Positions 33,828 through 44,640 of a stretch of DNA of 64,000 nt are shown here, piece after piece. The stretch comes from Peribolospora baueri (lineage: Eukaryota; Basidiomycota; Peribolosporomycetes; Peribolosporales; Peribolosporaceae), in contig JAMDHS010000102.1 of the NCBI GenBank assembly GCA_029717555.1, positions 1-64,000 of the forward strand, written 5' to 3'. Every line of letters begins with the position of its first letter. The first letter of the stretch is position 1. The translations under genes and the position numbers were made by a program. The notes under the pieces were generated by a model. It was not told where the DNA came from and searched no databases. It worked only from the letters and a program-made list of their open reading frames with translations.

Positions 33828-35840
33828 ATGGCCTCCGTCCTCCCGAACACGTTTGCATCTCCTCCCTCCAACGACGATAAGGGATTGGGAGACTTCTCGT
33901 CTCTTTTCAACCTTCTCGGCTACAACCACAAGCCGCCGCCCTCTTCCTCGCCATCACTCCATGCGCACCCTTCCGACGGAGAAGGTGACGGGAGCGGCCT
34001 TGGCGGGCTCAATCTCTCCCTCGCCTACCTAGCCAGCGAGCTCAATGGATGCAAGACGTCGATCACATCTTTGTCCTCCGCTCCTGGCGCATCTCCGCCT
34101 CTCACTCCCGACCGCAGAGCTTCTTCTCGCCTGACCGATTCGACGAGCGACCTAGGCTCTACCAGCGAGGTGGACACCCTATTTGACAGTCCGGTTCACC
34201 CCTGTGACGCAGCGGCGCCGTTCCACGACGTTGCAATTAAGACAGAGACCGAGTCTCTGTGCGAAACGTCATACACGTCTCCCGACCTGTATTCCGCATC
34301 GCCACCTTCGCCGTGCTCGCCGACGGAGAAGAGTCTTCACGATACGCCGTCATTGGCACCGGTTCCTCCTATATTCTGGCGCAATACAGCCCGGCCTACT
34401 CAATCGCACGGTAGAAGGAGGAGGCCCTCAAAACCCACCTTGTCATCCAACTTCTTTGAACCTATGACGAACGGACGGGAAAGGAGTAGGTCCTTGCAGG
34501 TCAAGCTGGTCGAGACATTCCCCGAGATGATGGACGGCGCCAGCGGATCCCAAGGAGATGAGCCGGTGTATGTTTTCGTTGATCGTGAGTGGCTGATGCT
34601 CTTCTTAATGCCAAGCGACTTTAGGTAGCGTGTGTGCTCATGCTCTTTTTGAGCTTTTGCTCTCATCTAGACTCCAACATCCTCTGCGGCTTCCTCTCCT
34701 ACGTCAAAGAGCGAAGGCCGGACTTGTTTGAGAAGGGCGCAAGGAAGAATGGTTGTAAACGCCCGCGGGTCCGATTGGATTATCATTCGTAAGCATTCAC
34801 GGCTCTTCTCCTTTCCTCGCCTGGCTATTCGGGCTGACATTACATGCGTGCTTGTCCCATGTTTAACATTTTTTTTTCCAACCGTCAGCCTCTTCAATAT
34901 TCTCCACCGAGCACGTCCCATCGCTCGCCGAGTGCTGGTGGCCTCTTCTCCGCTCTATCAGCCTCTGGACGCCGCCTCGGACGTGTTTGGCTACGAGTGC
35001 AGCGTGTTGAAGCGGGTGCCGAAAGGTGGGGAAGTGGAGTACCGCAATTCCCCGCCTTTGGCTTCATCCTTGCCCGGATCCGCGTCTAAGAGTACCAGGA
35101 CGGACGCGGAATACGCCTCTTTTTGGAGCGATGACTCCGACGAGGAAGAGTTTCTCGGGCTTTCGACACAGCTCGTATCTGCTCGGATCCGCGAGAGCGG
35201 CGTGACATCCTTGACGACGCCGCCTCGGAGCGTCCCTGGCCGTTCTAACAGTCCTACGCATATGTACGCCGCCCCGCCTCAGTATATGGCGCGCAACAGC
35301 CCTCACAAGGCTTGGCTCCTGAGCGGCGGTAGGGAAGATGATTCGATGAACGGGCGAGTGGGGGGCGGACTGGACGGCGGTCGCGGAGGAAGGCGGTCCG
35401 GAAGAAAGGTGGGCGCCGCGAGCTGGGGCTGGAAGGAGCAAGCGGTGGACGAGCTGTTGCATCTCAAGATCTTGCAAACCCTTCTGGACGCCTCGCCTTT
35501 CTCTTCTCTCTCGCCCGGCTCCTCCGCTTTCTCCGGCCGCGCCGACTGTGTGGGCCGTCCGACCCTGCTACTGGCCACGGGGGACAGCGCACCATCGCCT
35601 TACAACTCGGAAGGCTTCTACGGATGTGCGAGGAGGGCGCTGGAGATGGGATGGAACGTTGAGATTGTGGCATGGAAGGAAGGCGGATGCGGAAGGGCTT
35701 GGGAGGCGCTGAGGACGGAGTGGGAAGGCGAGGGGGTGGAAGATGAGCGTGCGGTCGATGGCGTGGCAAAATGGGGGAGAGGCAAGATGACCATTGTGGG
35801 CTTGGAGGAATTCGCCGAGGAGCTAAGCGAGCTGGCTTGA
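33828..35840 (+). CDS. NYN-domain (PIN-like, LabA/MARF1-type) putative RNase
   Basis: Exons 33828-34584, 34671-34788, 34889-35840; 608 residues, frame kept. The first ~245 residues are Ser/Pro-rich and disordered. A NYN/PIN-like fold then starts with VYVFVDHSNILCGF; Asp252 occupies the first metal-ligand position of this nuclease fold. The second half appears near the C-terminus as TLLLATGDSAPSP, FYGCARRALEMGWNVEIVAW and TIVGLEEFAEEL, matching the D-G-F and strand pattern of NYN proteins. Between these halves lies a ~230-residue insert rich in Ser, Gly and acidic residues. NYN proteins usually cleave or bind RNA; activity here is inferred. The frame is open upstream of the chosen ATG, so an additional 5' exon is possible. 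Confidence 0.75.
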
Positions 35841-36429
35841 CGACTTGCGGTATGATTGTACCCTTCGGCTGGCGCGGGGATGCGGGGCATCGGATGGGGC
35901 CGGCTCGCCTCTTTGGCGAGTTGTGCTGCCCCACGTAGCGGGTAGCAGCCGTCGCCGTCTGTATACAGAATCATCTCGCATGTAGTGTAGTAGACCTTAT
36001 TTGCAGTTTAAAGCCGTGATGGCCAGAGCGAGCAACGCACATGCTTCCGATTACGCCAATTCCGGTCCAAGCACGTGCGTGTCATCGGCAAGATGTAGCG
36101 GGATGGGAACGTCGCCAGACCCGCAGAATCCATACTTCCGTCCGCACCCGGCCCCCCGCTAACTGTGGGGCACGGCCTGGATATACAGAGATTGGTGCGC
36201 GCCGGAGAAGCTACCTCCGGATTGTGGGGTGCGGGGTGGAGGGTGGGGGGACGAGAGACGTCGGGCGGGGCCCGGATACGTGCTCGGGTTGGACTTGGTG
36301 CGAGGGGCCGACGACAGCGACGAACGGATATTTAAAGGCGGGCATGGGGCACTGATATGAAATGTGGACGCTAAAGTTCCTTCCTGACTCGCGTTCACCA
36401 GCTTGGTACTTCACATAATTATCGCCAAC
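35841..36429. promoter_or_regulatory. Promoter region of the beta-lactamase-family gene: TATA-like box and G-rich block
   Basis: A GATATTTAAAG element at 36327-36337 sits about 95 bases before the ATG at 36430 and is a good TATA box candidate. Upstream, 36226-36250 carries GGGG-TGC-GGGG-TGGA-GGG-T-GGGGGG, four G-tracts that fit a quadruplex pattern. The first ~200 bases are the 3' flank of the NYN gene. Confidence 0.5.
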
Positions 36430-38300
36430 ATGGGGACTATCCAAGACCAAATCCAAGCTCTTCTTGACGAAGGAACGTCAAAGGGAAAGATGTGCGTTGA
36501 CGAGCTCGCTAGGGTACATACGGCTCGTGACGCCGCCGCTGACCTCGTCCACATCGCTCGGCCTCCACATCTCCTCGCAGCCCCGGCGTCATCCTTTACG
36601 CTGCTGACCGAAAGGGAAACGAGCTGTTTCACGGTTCCTCGGGCCCGCTCCAGGCGGGATCGTCCACCCCGCTGAGCAAAGACAGCTACTGCTGGATCGC
36701 CAGCTGCACGAAGCGTGCGTCATTCGGTGTTTCTTTTGTCATCCCTGAGATAATGAGAGCGCTGGCAGCAAACGACGTTGCGATGATCCGCACCCATTTA
36801 AACCCACTACGTCTCCCGCAGTGATCACCGCCATCGCTTGCCTCCAGCTTGTGGAACAAGGCCGGGTCTCGCTAGATGACGCCGATCAGATGGGCAAGAT
36901 CTTGCCGGAGCTGCTCAACAGCGTTGTTTATGACCATGCTTTCGACCCCAACCAAGACTTCGCCGCCGCCGCCGCTCCCAAGACGCGCCCGTTGAAGAAG
37001 CGCGCAGCCCCCACACTGAGGCAATTGCTCACTCACACCGCCGGCCAGAACTATCCTTTCTTCAACAGAGGAGGTAGGTAAAAGGATTCTTGCGGAGCGA
37101 TGGCAACGTCCCGGAGAAAGATGTGGAGAGCTCTGATTGCTTGTGCCATTATGCAGCCAAGGCATGGTGTGACGCCAATGGCATCCCTCAGCCGTTCGCC
37201 AGCAAAAAGGCAAGTCCCTCTATTCCCGCTTGTGTCTTTAAACTCCCGCCCAGCGCGATACGTCCGAACACTTATGCGGAGCATTGACCGGGTCGTCGGT
37301 GACCAACGCTTACGTGCCGACTCTCCCCTCTTTGTGGGTCCCACAGGCCTGCGTTGAGCTCCCTTTGTCATATGAACCCGGCGAGCACTGGGAGTACAGC
37401 TCTTCGATCGACTGGGCCGGGCAGGTAAGGAAGGGAAGAGGCTACGCTTGCAAATCCTGTCGAACAAAGCTGACTGAGTCGTCCTCTCATTGCCACGGCC
37501 CACAGGTCGTCGAGCGCGTTTCCGGAAAGACTTTGGATGCGTACTTCAAGGAGAACATATTCGGCCCAGTCGGCGTCCAGGGCCCCACATTCCTGCCGGA
37601 AGCTTCGGGCGTCACGAAGAAGCTGGCTTTGATGAATTTCCGCAAGCCGGATGGAGAGGTCGTGGCGGGGGAACACGCCATCGAACTGCGCGACAAGGAA
37701 ATCGAATTCCAGTACGGCGGCGCCGGGCTGTTCGCAAACTGCAAGGACTACGTGCAGGTGCTCGTCGCCCTGGTGAACGGCGGGAAGCACCCTCGGACGG
37801 GCGGACAGATCCTGAGCGAAGCTTCGATCAAAGAGCTCACGCGGCCCCAGCTGAATGAAGCCCAGGCCAGCGACTTGGACCGTACCATCCCGGCTGCCAT
37901 GCCCGAGCTCACCAACGAGATCACCCCCATGCCCGGCGCGCCAAAGCAGTGGGCTATTGGCGGCCACAAGATCCTGGATGGCATCCCTGCTATTGGTCGA
38001 AGTGGGGTGAGTGGTGAACATACAGGAACGCATTGTCCCGACATGTTCCACTGACTGACCCGCCTTGGTTTCACTCATTTGTTTTTCCATCGTGCGCCGG
38101 TCCCCACGTCCGCGAAACAGAACTCGATCTGGTGGTGTGGCATCGCGAACAACTACTGGTTTGCCGACTTTGACCACGGCTTGGCGGCGATGATCCAAAC
38201 GCAGCTGTTCCCTTTCAACGACGCCGACGTCATCGGCACGTTCGCCCAGGCCGAGGCCATCCTTCAGAAGAGCGTTGCGAAAGATGCCAAGTGCTCGTAG
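36430..38300 (+). CDS. Beta-lactamase-family serine hydrolase (class C-like esterase)
   Basis: Exons 36430-36491, 36581-36714, 36822-37073, 37157-37209, 37347-37424, 37506-38006, 38121-38300; 419 residues, frame kept. The Ser-x-x-Lys nucleophile motif is SCTK (Ser62, Lys65) in WIASCTK, followed by LITAIACLQLVEQGRVSLDD and LRQLLTHTAGQ, typical of fungal Pfam Beta-lactamase proteins. The Tyr of the Y-x-N/S motif is Tyr184 in WEYSSS. No signal peptide is visible, suggesting a cytosolic esterase or lactone/polyketide hydrolase rather than true antibiotic resistance. Intron 4 (37210-37346) uses a GC donor (AAG|GCAAGT) with a CACAG acceptor; it is the only choice that keeps frame into ACVELPLSYEPG. 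The actual substrate is unknown. Confidence 0.92.
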
Positions 38301-39109
38301 GGCAAGAAGGCAATAAGCGGGGTAAAAGGGAGGAACATGCAGGGGGTATGAATGAATGAATGACCCTTAGCGTACAACTCGGCACAGGGTCACGTGCAGA
38401 CATGGCCAGGGGGACCGCGTCCCTGGGACCTACGTACCTACCTATCTTGTTCTCTATACGAAACAATATTACGATCTGATCCTCCTATGAAACAGTGGAT
38501 TCTGCGCGGGGCGATCGGGAGTGACGACGAGAACAGAGAGTCACACGGCTGGCCCTTAGCTTAGCATCGCTCTACTCCCACTGTCGCCGCCTTGCTACAT
38601 AGTTGCCTCCATCCAAGCGAGCGCGACCCCAGCCCGTCGTCTGTCGAGCAAGAGATTCCCTATTTCCCTACGCCCGACCTACATACAACACACCGACTAC
38701 AATATGTACTGTAAGGGTATGGGCCATTATCGACTCGTTGAATAGGGGTCCGCAGCGTCGACCATACGACATACGCCATGTGCCATGCGCCGTGTGCAGC
38801 GCTGAGCATGTCCGCCCAGGTCAACGCTCGGCGGGGGACCGGGTCGACTCCCGACTCCGATCGTCACCGCCACTGCAACAACCACCAACCACAGACCAGC
38901 TCTTTTCCTCTTTCCATCTTGCCAATGCATAGTCGACTCAACAGTCATCTCGTTCGTATCCTCGACCCTCGGCCGCTTGGTCCAGCCATGACGAGCAACG
39001 CACAAGGGGAACAACCTCTTGCTGTGGCTAATAACGCCGTGGAGGGGCACATGCAGCGCACATCCTCATCTATGCTAACCAGGCCAAAAAAAAAAAACCG
39101 TCAGCTGGC
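38301..39109. other. Intergenic at the edge of the accessory island
   Basis: No gene could be supported. The stretch lies between the hydrolase gene and the NLR remnant, and includes a short poly-A run near 39087-39098. Base composition is visibly less GC-rich than the flanking genes. Confidence 0.4.
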
Positions 39110-41835
39110 CAACTTTACGTACCTGCCTCCATGTCGTAGACGGCGATGATGTGCAGCGTATCGTTGAGAATGGAGATTCGATGGCACAGGTGAGCCAACG
39201 GAAATGCGCCGACCACTTCGGTTCGTAAGACGCGTCCATCATCGAATTCACTTCGCTCGTGCAACTCGTTCAAAAACATCCCAATCAAAAAAAGATTCTT
39301 TCTTCCCGCGGTCGTCGTCGCATGCAAAGTCGTCTCGGCTGCCTATAAGGTGGGCGGGCGATCGTCGTCCACGTAATGGAAATGATGAGCGCCATATTCG
39401 CTTACAACCCGTTCGCGCCGTGTTCGACCGGCATCAGTTATTTCGAGAGCAGTCGCAGCAAGATGCCCAGATGCTTGACCTTGGCAATAGCATCTCGCAG
39501 TTGGAGGGATGGATCGACGAAGCACAGCATCTGGCCATGACGATACCCCTCAAACGCGCCTTGAAACTCATGACGGAGAAGATGTTTGAATGTGCGAGGT
39601 TCATAAACGACTGGGAACAGTCCACCTCTAAATGTGAGGTTTTCGGGAAAGAACCAAGTATGCATAGCCTGCTGACGTCGGATGTTCGTATTTTGTATTG
39701 ATTCTGGTAGGGTCTTTCTTTCGCACCGCGTTGAGCCCTCAGGCCCGCAATAAGATTTCCGGACTGAATGCAGTTTTCGCAGAGATCGGAAACGATTTTC
39801 GCACAGCCGTCCACATAAACACCGAGGCTGGTGATACCAAGATGTCGCATCTTGGCCAGACGCGCCCTCTATTGGGTACGTTGTTCTGTCGCCCAGGGCT
39901 CTCTTGAAGACTGGCCCGTGCCTAGTTTTTGCAATACTTCTGTGCTGATCTCTTGCTTTCGAAATCTCGCCTCTATATCACAGGAATCATCGATAAACTC
40001 AATCGCTCACCCGAGGCCAACTACGACAGCAGCCGGACGTGCCTCAAGGAGACTCGGGTCGAAATCTTAGATCAGGTCCAGAAGTGGGTCAGGGATCGTG
40101 ATGGCAAGCAAATCTTTTGGATCACCGGCCTCGCTGGCTCCGGCAAATCAACGATCGCCAACACGGTTGCCAAGGCCATCGACGACGGCGACGACGACCA
40201 TATCCTCGGTGCCAACTTCTTTTCAATGGCAACGCCGTCGATCGCAGCAATGCGCAGCTAGTCTTCAGCACCATCGCTTTCCGACTGGCACACGGAGATA
40301 AGATGAGTCGATTGGCGAGCGGAATCGTGTCAGCCCTGGAGAAAAATCCGGAAACTGGTCGCGGACCTATCGCCACCCAGTTTGACAAGCTCCTGGCCAC
40401 GCCTCTTAGTGCCGTATCGTCTTCCGACCTCATGCCCGTCGTCGTCGTCGTCCTTGACGCATTGGACGAGTGCACGGGACTTCTTCGCGATTTCCTCGAC
40501 GTCCTAGAGGAGAGGGTTCCATCGGTCCCAAATGTCTTCAAGCTCTTTATCACCTGTCGACCCGAGGATGAAATCATGGCGGCCACCGTCCGTGCTTTGG
40601 GCCGTTCTGTCCATCATCACGTCCTCGACACGGGTGATTCGTTAACGAAACGTGACATCGACCTTTTCGTCAACAATCGGATGAACGATCTAAACAGGCG
40701 CTGGTTGCGAGGCATCGACTGGCCCGGTAAGGCTGACCAAGATGCCCTCGTCCAACGATCACATGGCCTTTCACGAGTTCCTTCGTCACTCCGATGGCCG
40801 TCGGCCCGAGGACAAACTCAAATTGTTACTCCAGGACGGGCCGGAAAGCTCTTCTGCCGAGGCAGCTCTCGATCGGTTGTATCGAACGGTTCTTCACCGG
40901 ATCGTCGACAACCAGACGCCTTTCCTGCTCTCGGCTTATCAGCAAATCGTGGGGGCGATCGTCACGCTTCGTCAATCCCTCAGCCAAGAGGCCATTGAAT
41001 ATCTTCTACGTTCGCGCACGTCGGACGAGTCTACGGCGCGTCTTGACTACCGGGCGGTCGTCTCTCTACTTGGATCTGTCTTGCATGTTCTTGATCACCG
41101 TATGACCAAGTTCATGTCATTCACCCTTCATTCATCAACTTCCTCACCCATGAGGCTCGCTGTCAAGACAAGAGGCTCTTTATCAAACACAACGGAGCAC
41201 AATCGAAGCCTCGTCATCTCTTGTCTTAAAGTCATTGATCTCCTTCGGCGCGATATCTGCGAGATTAGCGACCCCAGCATGAGCTATCTCGAAATCGAAG
41301 GATTCGACACGCGTTAAGGCTCACATACCGGCTCACCTTCTATACGCTTGCGTCTTCTGGGCAGAACATCTGTTGCAAGTGCCAGTAGAAGATCACGACG
41401 TGTTGTCAAGTCATTCTTCTTCGACCGTCTCTTCTGGATTGAGGCTACAAGCCTGCTCGACGCCATCAACTACCGCGTTCTAGGCTTAAGAGCTTTCGAC
41501 CAGTCGTTGCGTTCAGTGAAATTAGTATCGGACTGGATCAAGGTGAGCTACATCACGATGAGCCTCTCTCCTAATGACTACTATCATGCACTGACTTGGC
41601 TCGCGATCATCCAGAAGCACGGCGCATATGACGATGGCCTCCAAGAGCTCGTTTCAGATGCTGGCCACTTCATGAACGAGTACCGGGTCCCGATCTGTAC
41701 AAACGGCCTACACATATACATCTCCGCCCTCAGCTTCACACCGCAGGAAACGTTGCTTTATTGACATTTGCCCCACGATATGAGCAAAGCATCCTGGTAT
41801 TGCGTGGGGCACCATCTCGCTGGTCCACATCCTTT
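39110..41835 (+). pseudogene. Decayed NLR-like gene (NACHT, C-terminal repeats missing)
   Basis: Paralogue of the left-edge NLR-like gene. Shared elements in order: a SIIEFTSLVQLVQ piece (compare KFLGFVDRFVQ), VVVACKVVSAAYK, the helical linker DLGNSISQLEGWIDEAQH, then NACHT with Walker A GLAGSGKST (about 40129-40155), DRSNAQLVFSTIAFRL, Walker B VVVVVLDALDEC (about 40440-40475), LFITCRPEDEI, LDRLYRTVL, and a post-NACHT region with PNDYYHALTWLA and LHIYISALSFTPQE. Reading frame changes several times where no intron fits: inside GANFF/NGNAVDRS (about 40230), after WPGKADQDAL, and in HPSFINFL/TEHNRSL. A stop follows at 41762-41764. The sequence can be followed to FAPRYEQSILVLRG and SRW, and similarity stops at the inverted repeat, so no WD40 or other repeat domain remains. 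Confidence 0.8.
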
Positions 41836-42130
41836 ACGACAGTGAGGGCGTCGAGGGGTTCGACGACTTCCTCGATGAGTTCGTGCGCTTCATGCTAGCC
41901 TCTGCCGCCGGTCGTGCCTTCTCCCTCGAGCTGAGCAACGACAGGACCGGCAGACTGGTGAGGGAGTTTGAGCTGCCCGAGCATCGCTCCAGCGCCCTTC
42001 TCCCTCACCAGTCTGCCGGGCCTGTCGTTGCTCAGCTCGAGGGAGAAGGCACGACCGGTGGCAGAGGCTAGCATGAAGCGCACGAACTCATCGAGGAAGT
42101 CGTCGAACCCCTCGACGCCCTCACTGTCGT
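41836..42130. repeat. 131-bp inverted duplication with 33-bp spacer
   Basis: Left arm 41836-41966 and right arm 42000-42130 are reverse complements with about two mismatches over 131 bp; the spacer is 41967-41999. Both arms read in one frame as GFDDFLDEF and RFMLASA (left on plus, right on minus), so an existing coding-like sequence was copied in inverted orientation. Flanks outside the arms are unrelated and there are no obvious target-site duplications. The left arm begins where similarity of the NLR remnant ends. A transcript across it would fold into a near-perfect hairpin. Confidence 0.93.
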
Positions 42131-42900
42131 TCGGTGTGTATCCGTAGGCCTGCAGTCTTCCTTCTCGGTAACCACAACGGCAGCCTTCAGAACGATCCCG
42201 ACGCCGAGAAATTATATTCAAGGTTTTAAGGGCCCGGCTCTATCACCGGAAATCTTCACGGATGATCCCGTAGGAGCTGACAAGGTACCTGTTTGCAATT
42301 TCTTCAGTTGATCGTCGACATGGCGGGACCTTACCTACTAATTCGTGCATAATTCGATTAGAGGAACAACCAGTCGCAAACGGAGTGGAGCGCGGACCCG
42401 CGCCCGTTTCCAGTGGCAAACGGACAATGCGATCTCAGGTAGACCTAAAGAGAGCGGAAAGAGCTGGTAGAGGCGTCTTCGAAGCCGATCGTTGTGGTGC
42501 GGACACAGGCAAAAGATGGCCTTCGCGGGTCAGTGCAGGAGGCGAAGGGGAAGAGCTCGAAGGGAGAGCTGACCAGTTCCTCCTGGAGGCGAGCTGCGGC
42601 GCCCGAAATGGCCCGACTTGTCACGACATCTTATCTTATCGGATGACGGTTTGCCGAACGAACCTTCAGTCGGGCTCAAATTTCAAATTCAAATGCGGCC
42701 GCTCATCTCGACTTCCTTCTCGCGAGCGAGCGTCGTCGTCGTCGTCGTCCGCTTCGCCCGTAGACAGGGCGCCCTCGTGCTTCTCGACGCCAATGAGACC
42801 TCCTGTCACGCCGCATCTCTCTCTGTCCATTTCGGCCGCCAGACAGACTTGGTTCTCTCTTCGATATCTGCCCAGCCCCATCGCAGCCCAGACCCGCCGC
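42131..42900. promoter_or_regulatory. Upstream region of arsH
   Basis: An open frame continuous with arsH extends upstream to about 42385 but is low in conserved features (Arg/Ser-rich), so I treat it as leader and promoter. The TCGTCGTCG triplets at 42731-42750 lie in the probable leader. No TATA box is evident. Confidence 0.4.
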
Positions 42901-44205
42901 ATGACCGTCGACGCGACCAGCGACGCTGGCCAGCTGACGCGAGATGCGCTTTCTGAAGCGAACGCCGTCCACTCGTACAAACCGTTTCGCCCCGTCAGTC
43001 AGGTCCCCTCGAGTGAAGCCGATGGGAACGAGTCTGGCAGTTCTCGTGAAGACGACTGGGTGGACCAGTTGGAGCTCGATACGGCCATCTCGATGACGAC
43101 GTCCATCCTTCCTCGAAAACTGAAGATATTGGTGCTGTACGGAAGCCTGCGCGAAAGGTGAGCGAGCGAGCGCAGCACAGCGTCGGACGGAGGGGCCAGC
43201 GACAGACCGTCGCGCCAAATCAGCGTGGACGTGGGCGATGAGCCTGGCGCACCTCTGTGGCGTGAGCAGAAGCGACGGCGGGGGTAGGAAAAGAAGTTCT
43301 GACAGGACGCTCCTCTTGCCCGGCCGTGCCTACGTCCTCCGCCATTGCAGGTCGTACTCTCGTCTCATGGCGTATGAGGCCAGCCGAATTCTGGACCGAA
43401 TGGGCGTCGACGTTCGCGTTTTCGACCCCGCCGGCCTGCCGGTGAAGGACGACGTGAACCACGGGCATCCGAAGGTGCAAGAGCTGCGCAGCCTCAGCGG
43501 ATGGTCAGACGGGCACTTTTGGTGCAGTCCAGAGCAGCACGGCAACTTGACCGCCGTCTTCAAGAACCAAAGTGAGCCGCGAGGTCCCTTCTTTCCGCTC
43601 TGCGGGTCTTGCTCGAGAAGCGCGTTCGGAACTGCGCTCACGGTCCTCCTCGTTCATCGACGTCAGTCGACTGGATCCCTCTGTCGACCGGTTCAGTCCG
43701 CCCAACCCAAGGGCGCACCCTCGGTATCGCTCAAGTCAACGGCGGCTCGCAATCGTTCAACACCGTCAACTCACTCCGGATCCTCGGACGATGGATGCGC
43801 ATGTTCACGATCCCCAATCAGGTGGGCCGCGGCGGGCCCTCTGGAGGCCATCGGACGAACTGTCCGTCCAGCGTCCGCGTTCAGGTCCGCCAGTACGCTC
43901 GCCTCAACGTCTCTCGCGCTGACGGCGCCTTCTGTCCATCCATCTTTTTTCTTCCCCAGTCATCGCTACCCAAGGCCTGGACGCAGTTCACCCCGGAAGG
44001 ACGGCTGATGCCGAGCGACAACAGGGATAGGTTGGTGGATGTGTGCGAGGAGCTGGTCAAAGTCACCATCCTCTTGCTCCCGCACGTCCAGCTCTTAGGG
44101 GACCGATTCAGCGAGCGCAGCGAAAAGCACCTTCATGGTCGGCTGCGTTCTCAAGCGGAGAAGGAGGCGGCGCGCCCCGGCAAGGACGGAGGGAAGTCTG
44201 GATGA
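42901..44205 (+). CDS. arsH: ArsH, NADPH-dependent FMN reductase for organoarsenical resistance
   Basis: Flavoprotein that oxidises trivalent methyl/aryl arsenicals and reduces quinones or metals. Exons 42901-43157, 43351-43571, 43667-43821, 43960-44205; 292 residues, frame kept. Hallmarks: phosphate-binding loop [14 protein letters not shown] (about residues 80-92), [65 protein letters not shown], and [17 protein letters not shown]. This is the full ArsH core. A ~70-residue N-terminal extension ([11 protein letters not shown]...) precedes it. The next locus is a scrambled metal-ATPase remnant, suggesting a former resistance cluster. The start is uncertain because the frame is open further upstream. 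Confidence 0.95.
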
Positions 44206-44376
44206 CGTAGAAGACCGCTGTTAGATTAGACTGTCAATCGTAGATCCAGATCCCGACGAACTCGCCTGACGGAACATCTCCCGGCCTCCTACTACTGCTC
44301 CCTGGGAGGAAGGCTTACGACGGTGGTCCGCTCGTCGCGTTCGGTGAGTGAACGAATTCGTCGCCGGTCATGATCA

Positions 44377-44640
44377 GTCGGCGACGGTATCAACGAGAGC
44401 ACTCACGCAAGCCGACATCAGCGTCGCCCTCGCAGCCAGCTCCGCGGCCGCCTGCTCGTCCGCCGACTTTGTCCTCATATCGCGCTAGGCGCCGTTGGTC
44501 AGCTTGCCCACTCTGTTTCGCCTCTCTCGCGCGACGCAGAACAAGGTCCTGTCCAACTTTGTCGGGGCCGTCGTCTTCAACGCCATTTGCGTCCCTCTCA
44601 CCGCTGGCGTCGGCTTCGAGGATGGAGTCAAGCATGTTCT
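44377..44640 (+). pseudogene. P1B-type metal ATPase fragment: hinge and C-terminal membrane part
   Basis: Plus-strand readings give VGDGINE (hinge motif GDGxN) followed, after a frame change, by ALTQADISVAL, SSADFVLIS, a stop, and then SLPTLFRLSRATQNKVL and NFVGAVVFNAICVPLTAGVG. This is the C-terminal hinge plus last transmembrane pair of heavy-metal (P1B) ATPases. The rest of the P domain, including DKTGT, is absent. It ends where an oppositely oriented piece of the same family begins. Confidence 0.75.

Noticed and set aside
39110-41835. Right NLR copy as a functional multi-intron gene
   Set aside because: Frame changes occur within conserved NACHT strands without GT-AG pairs at usable spacing, so introns cannot explain them.
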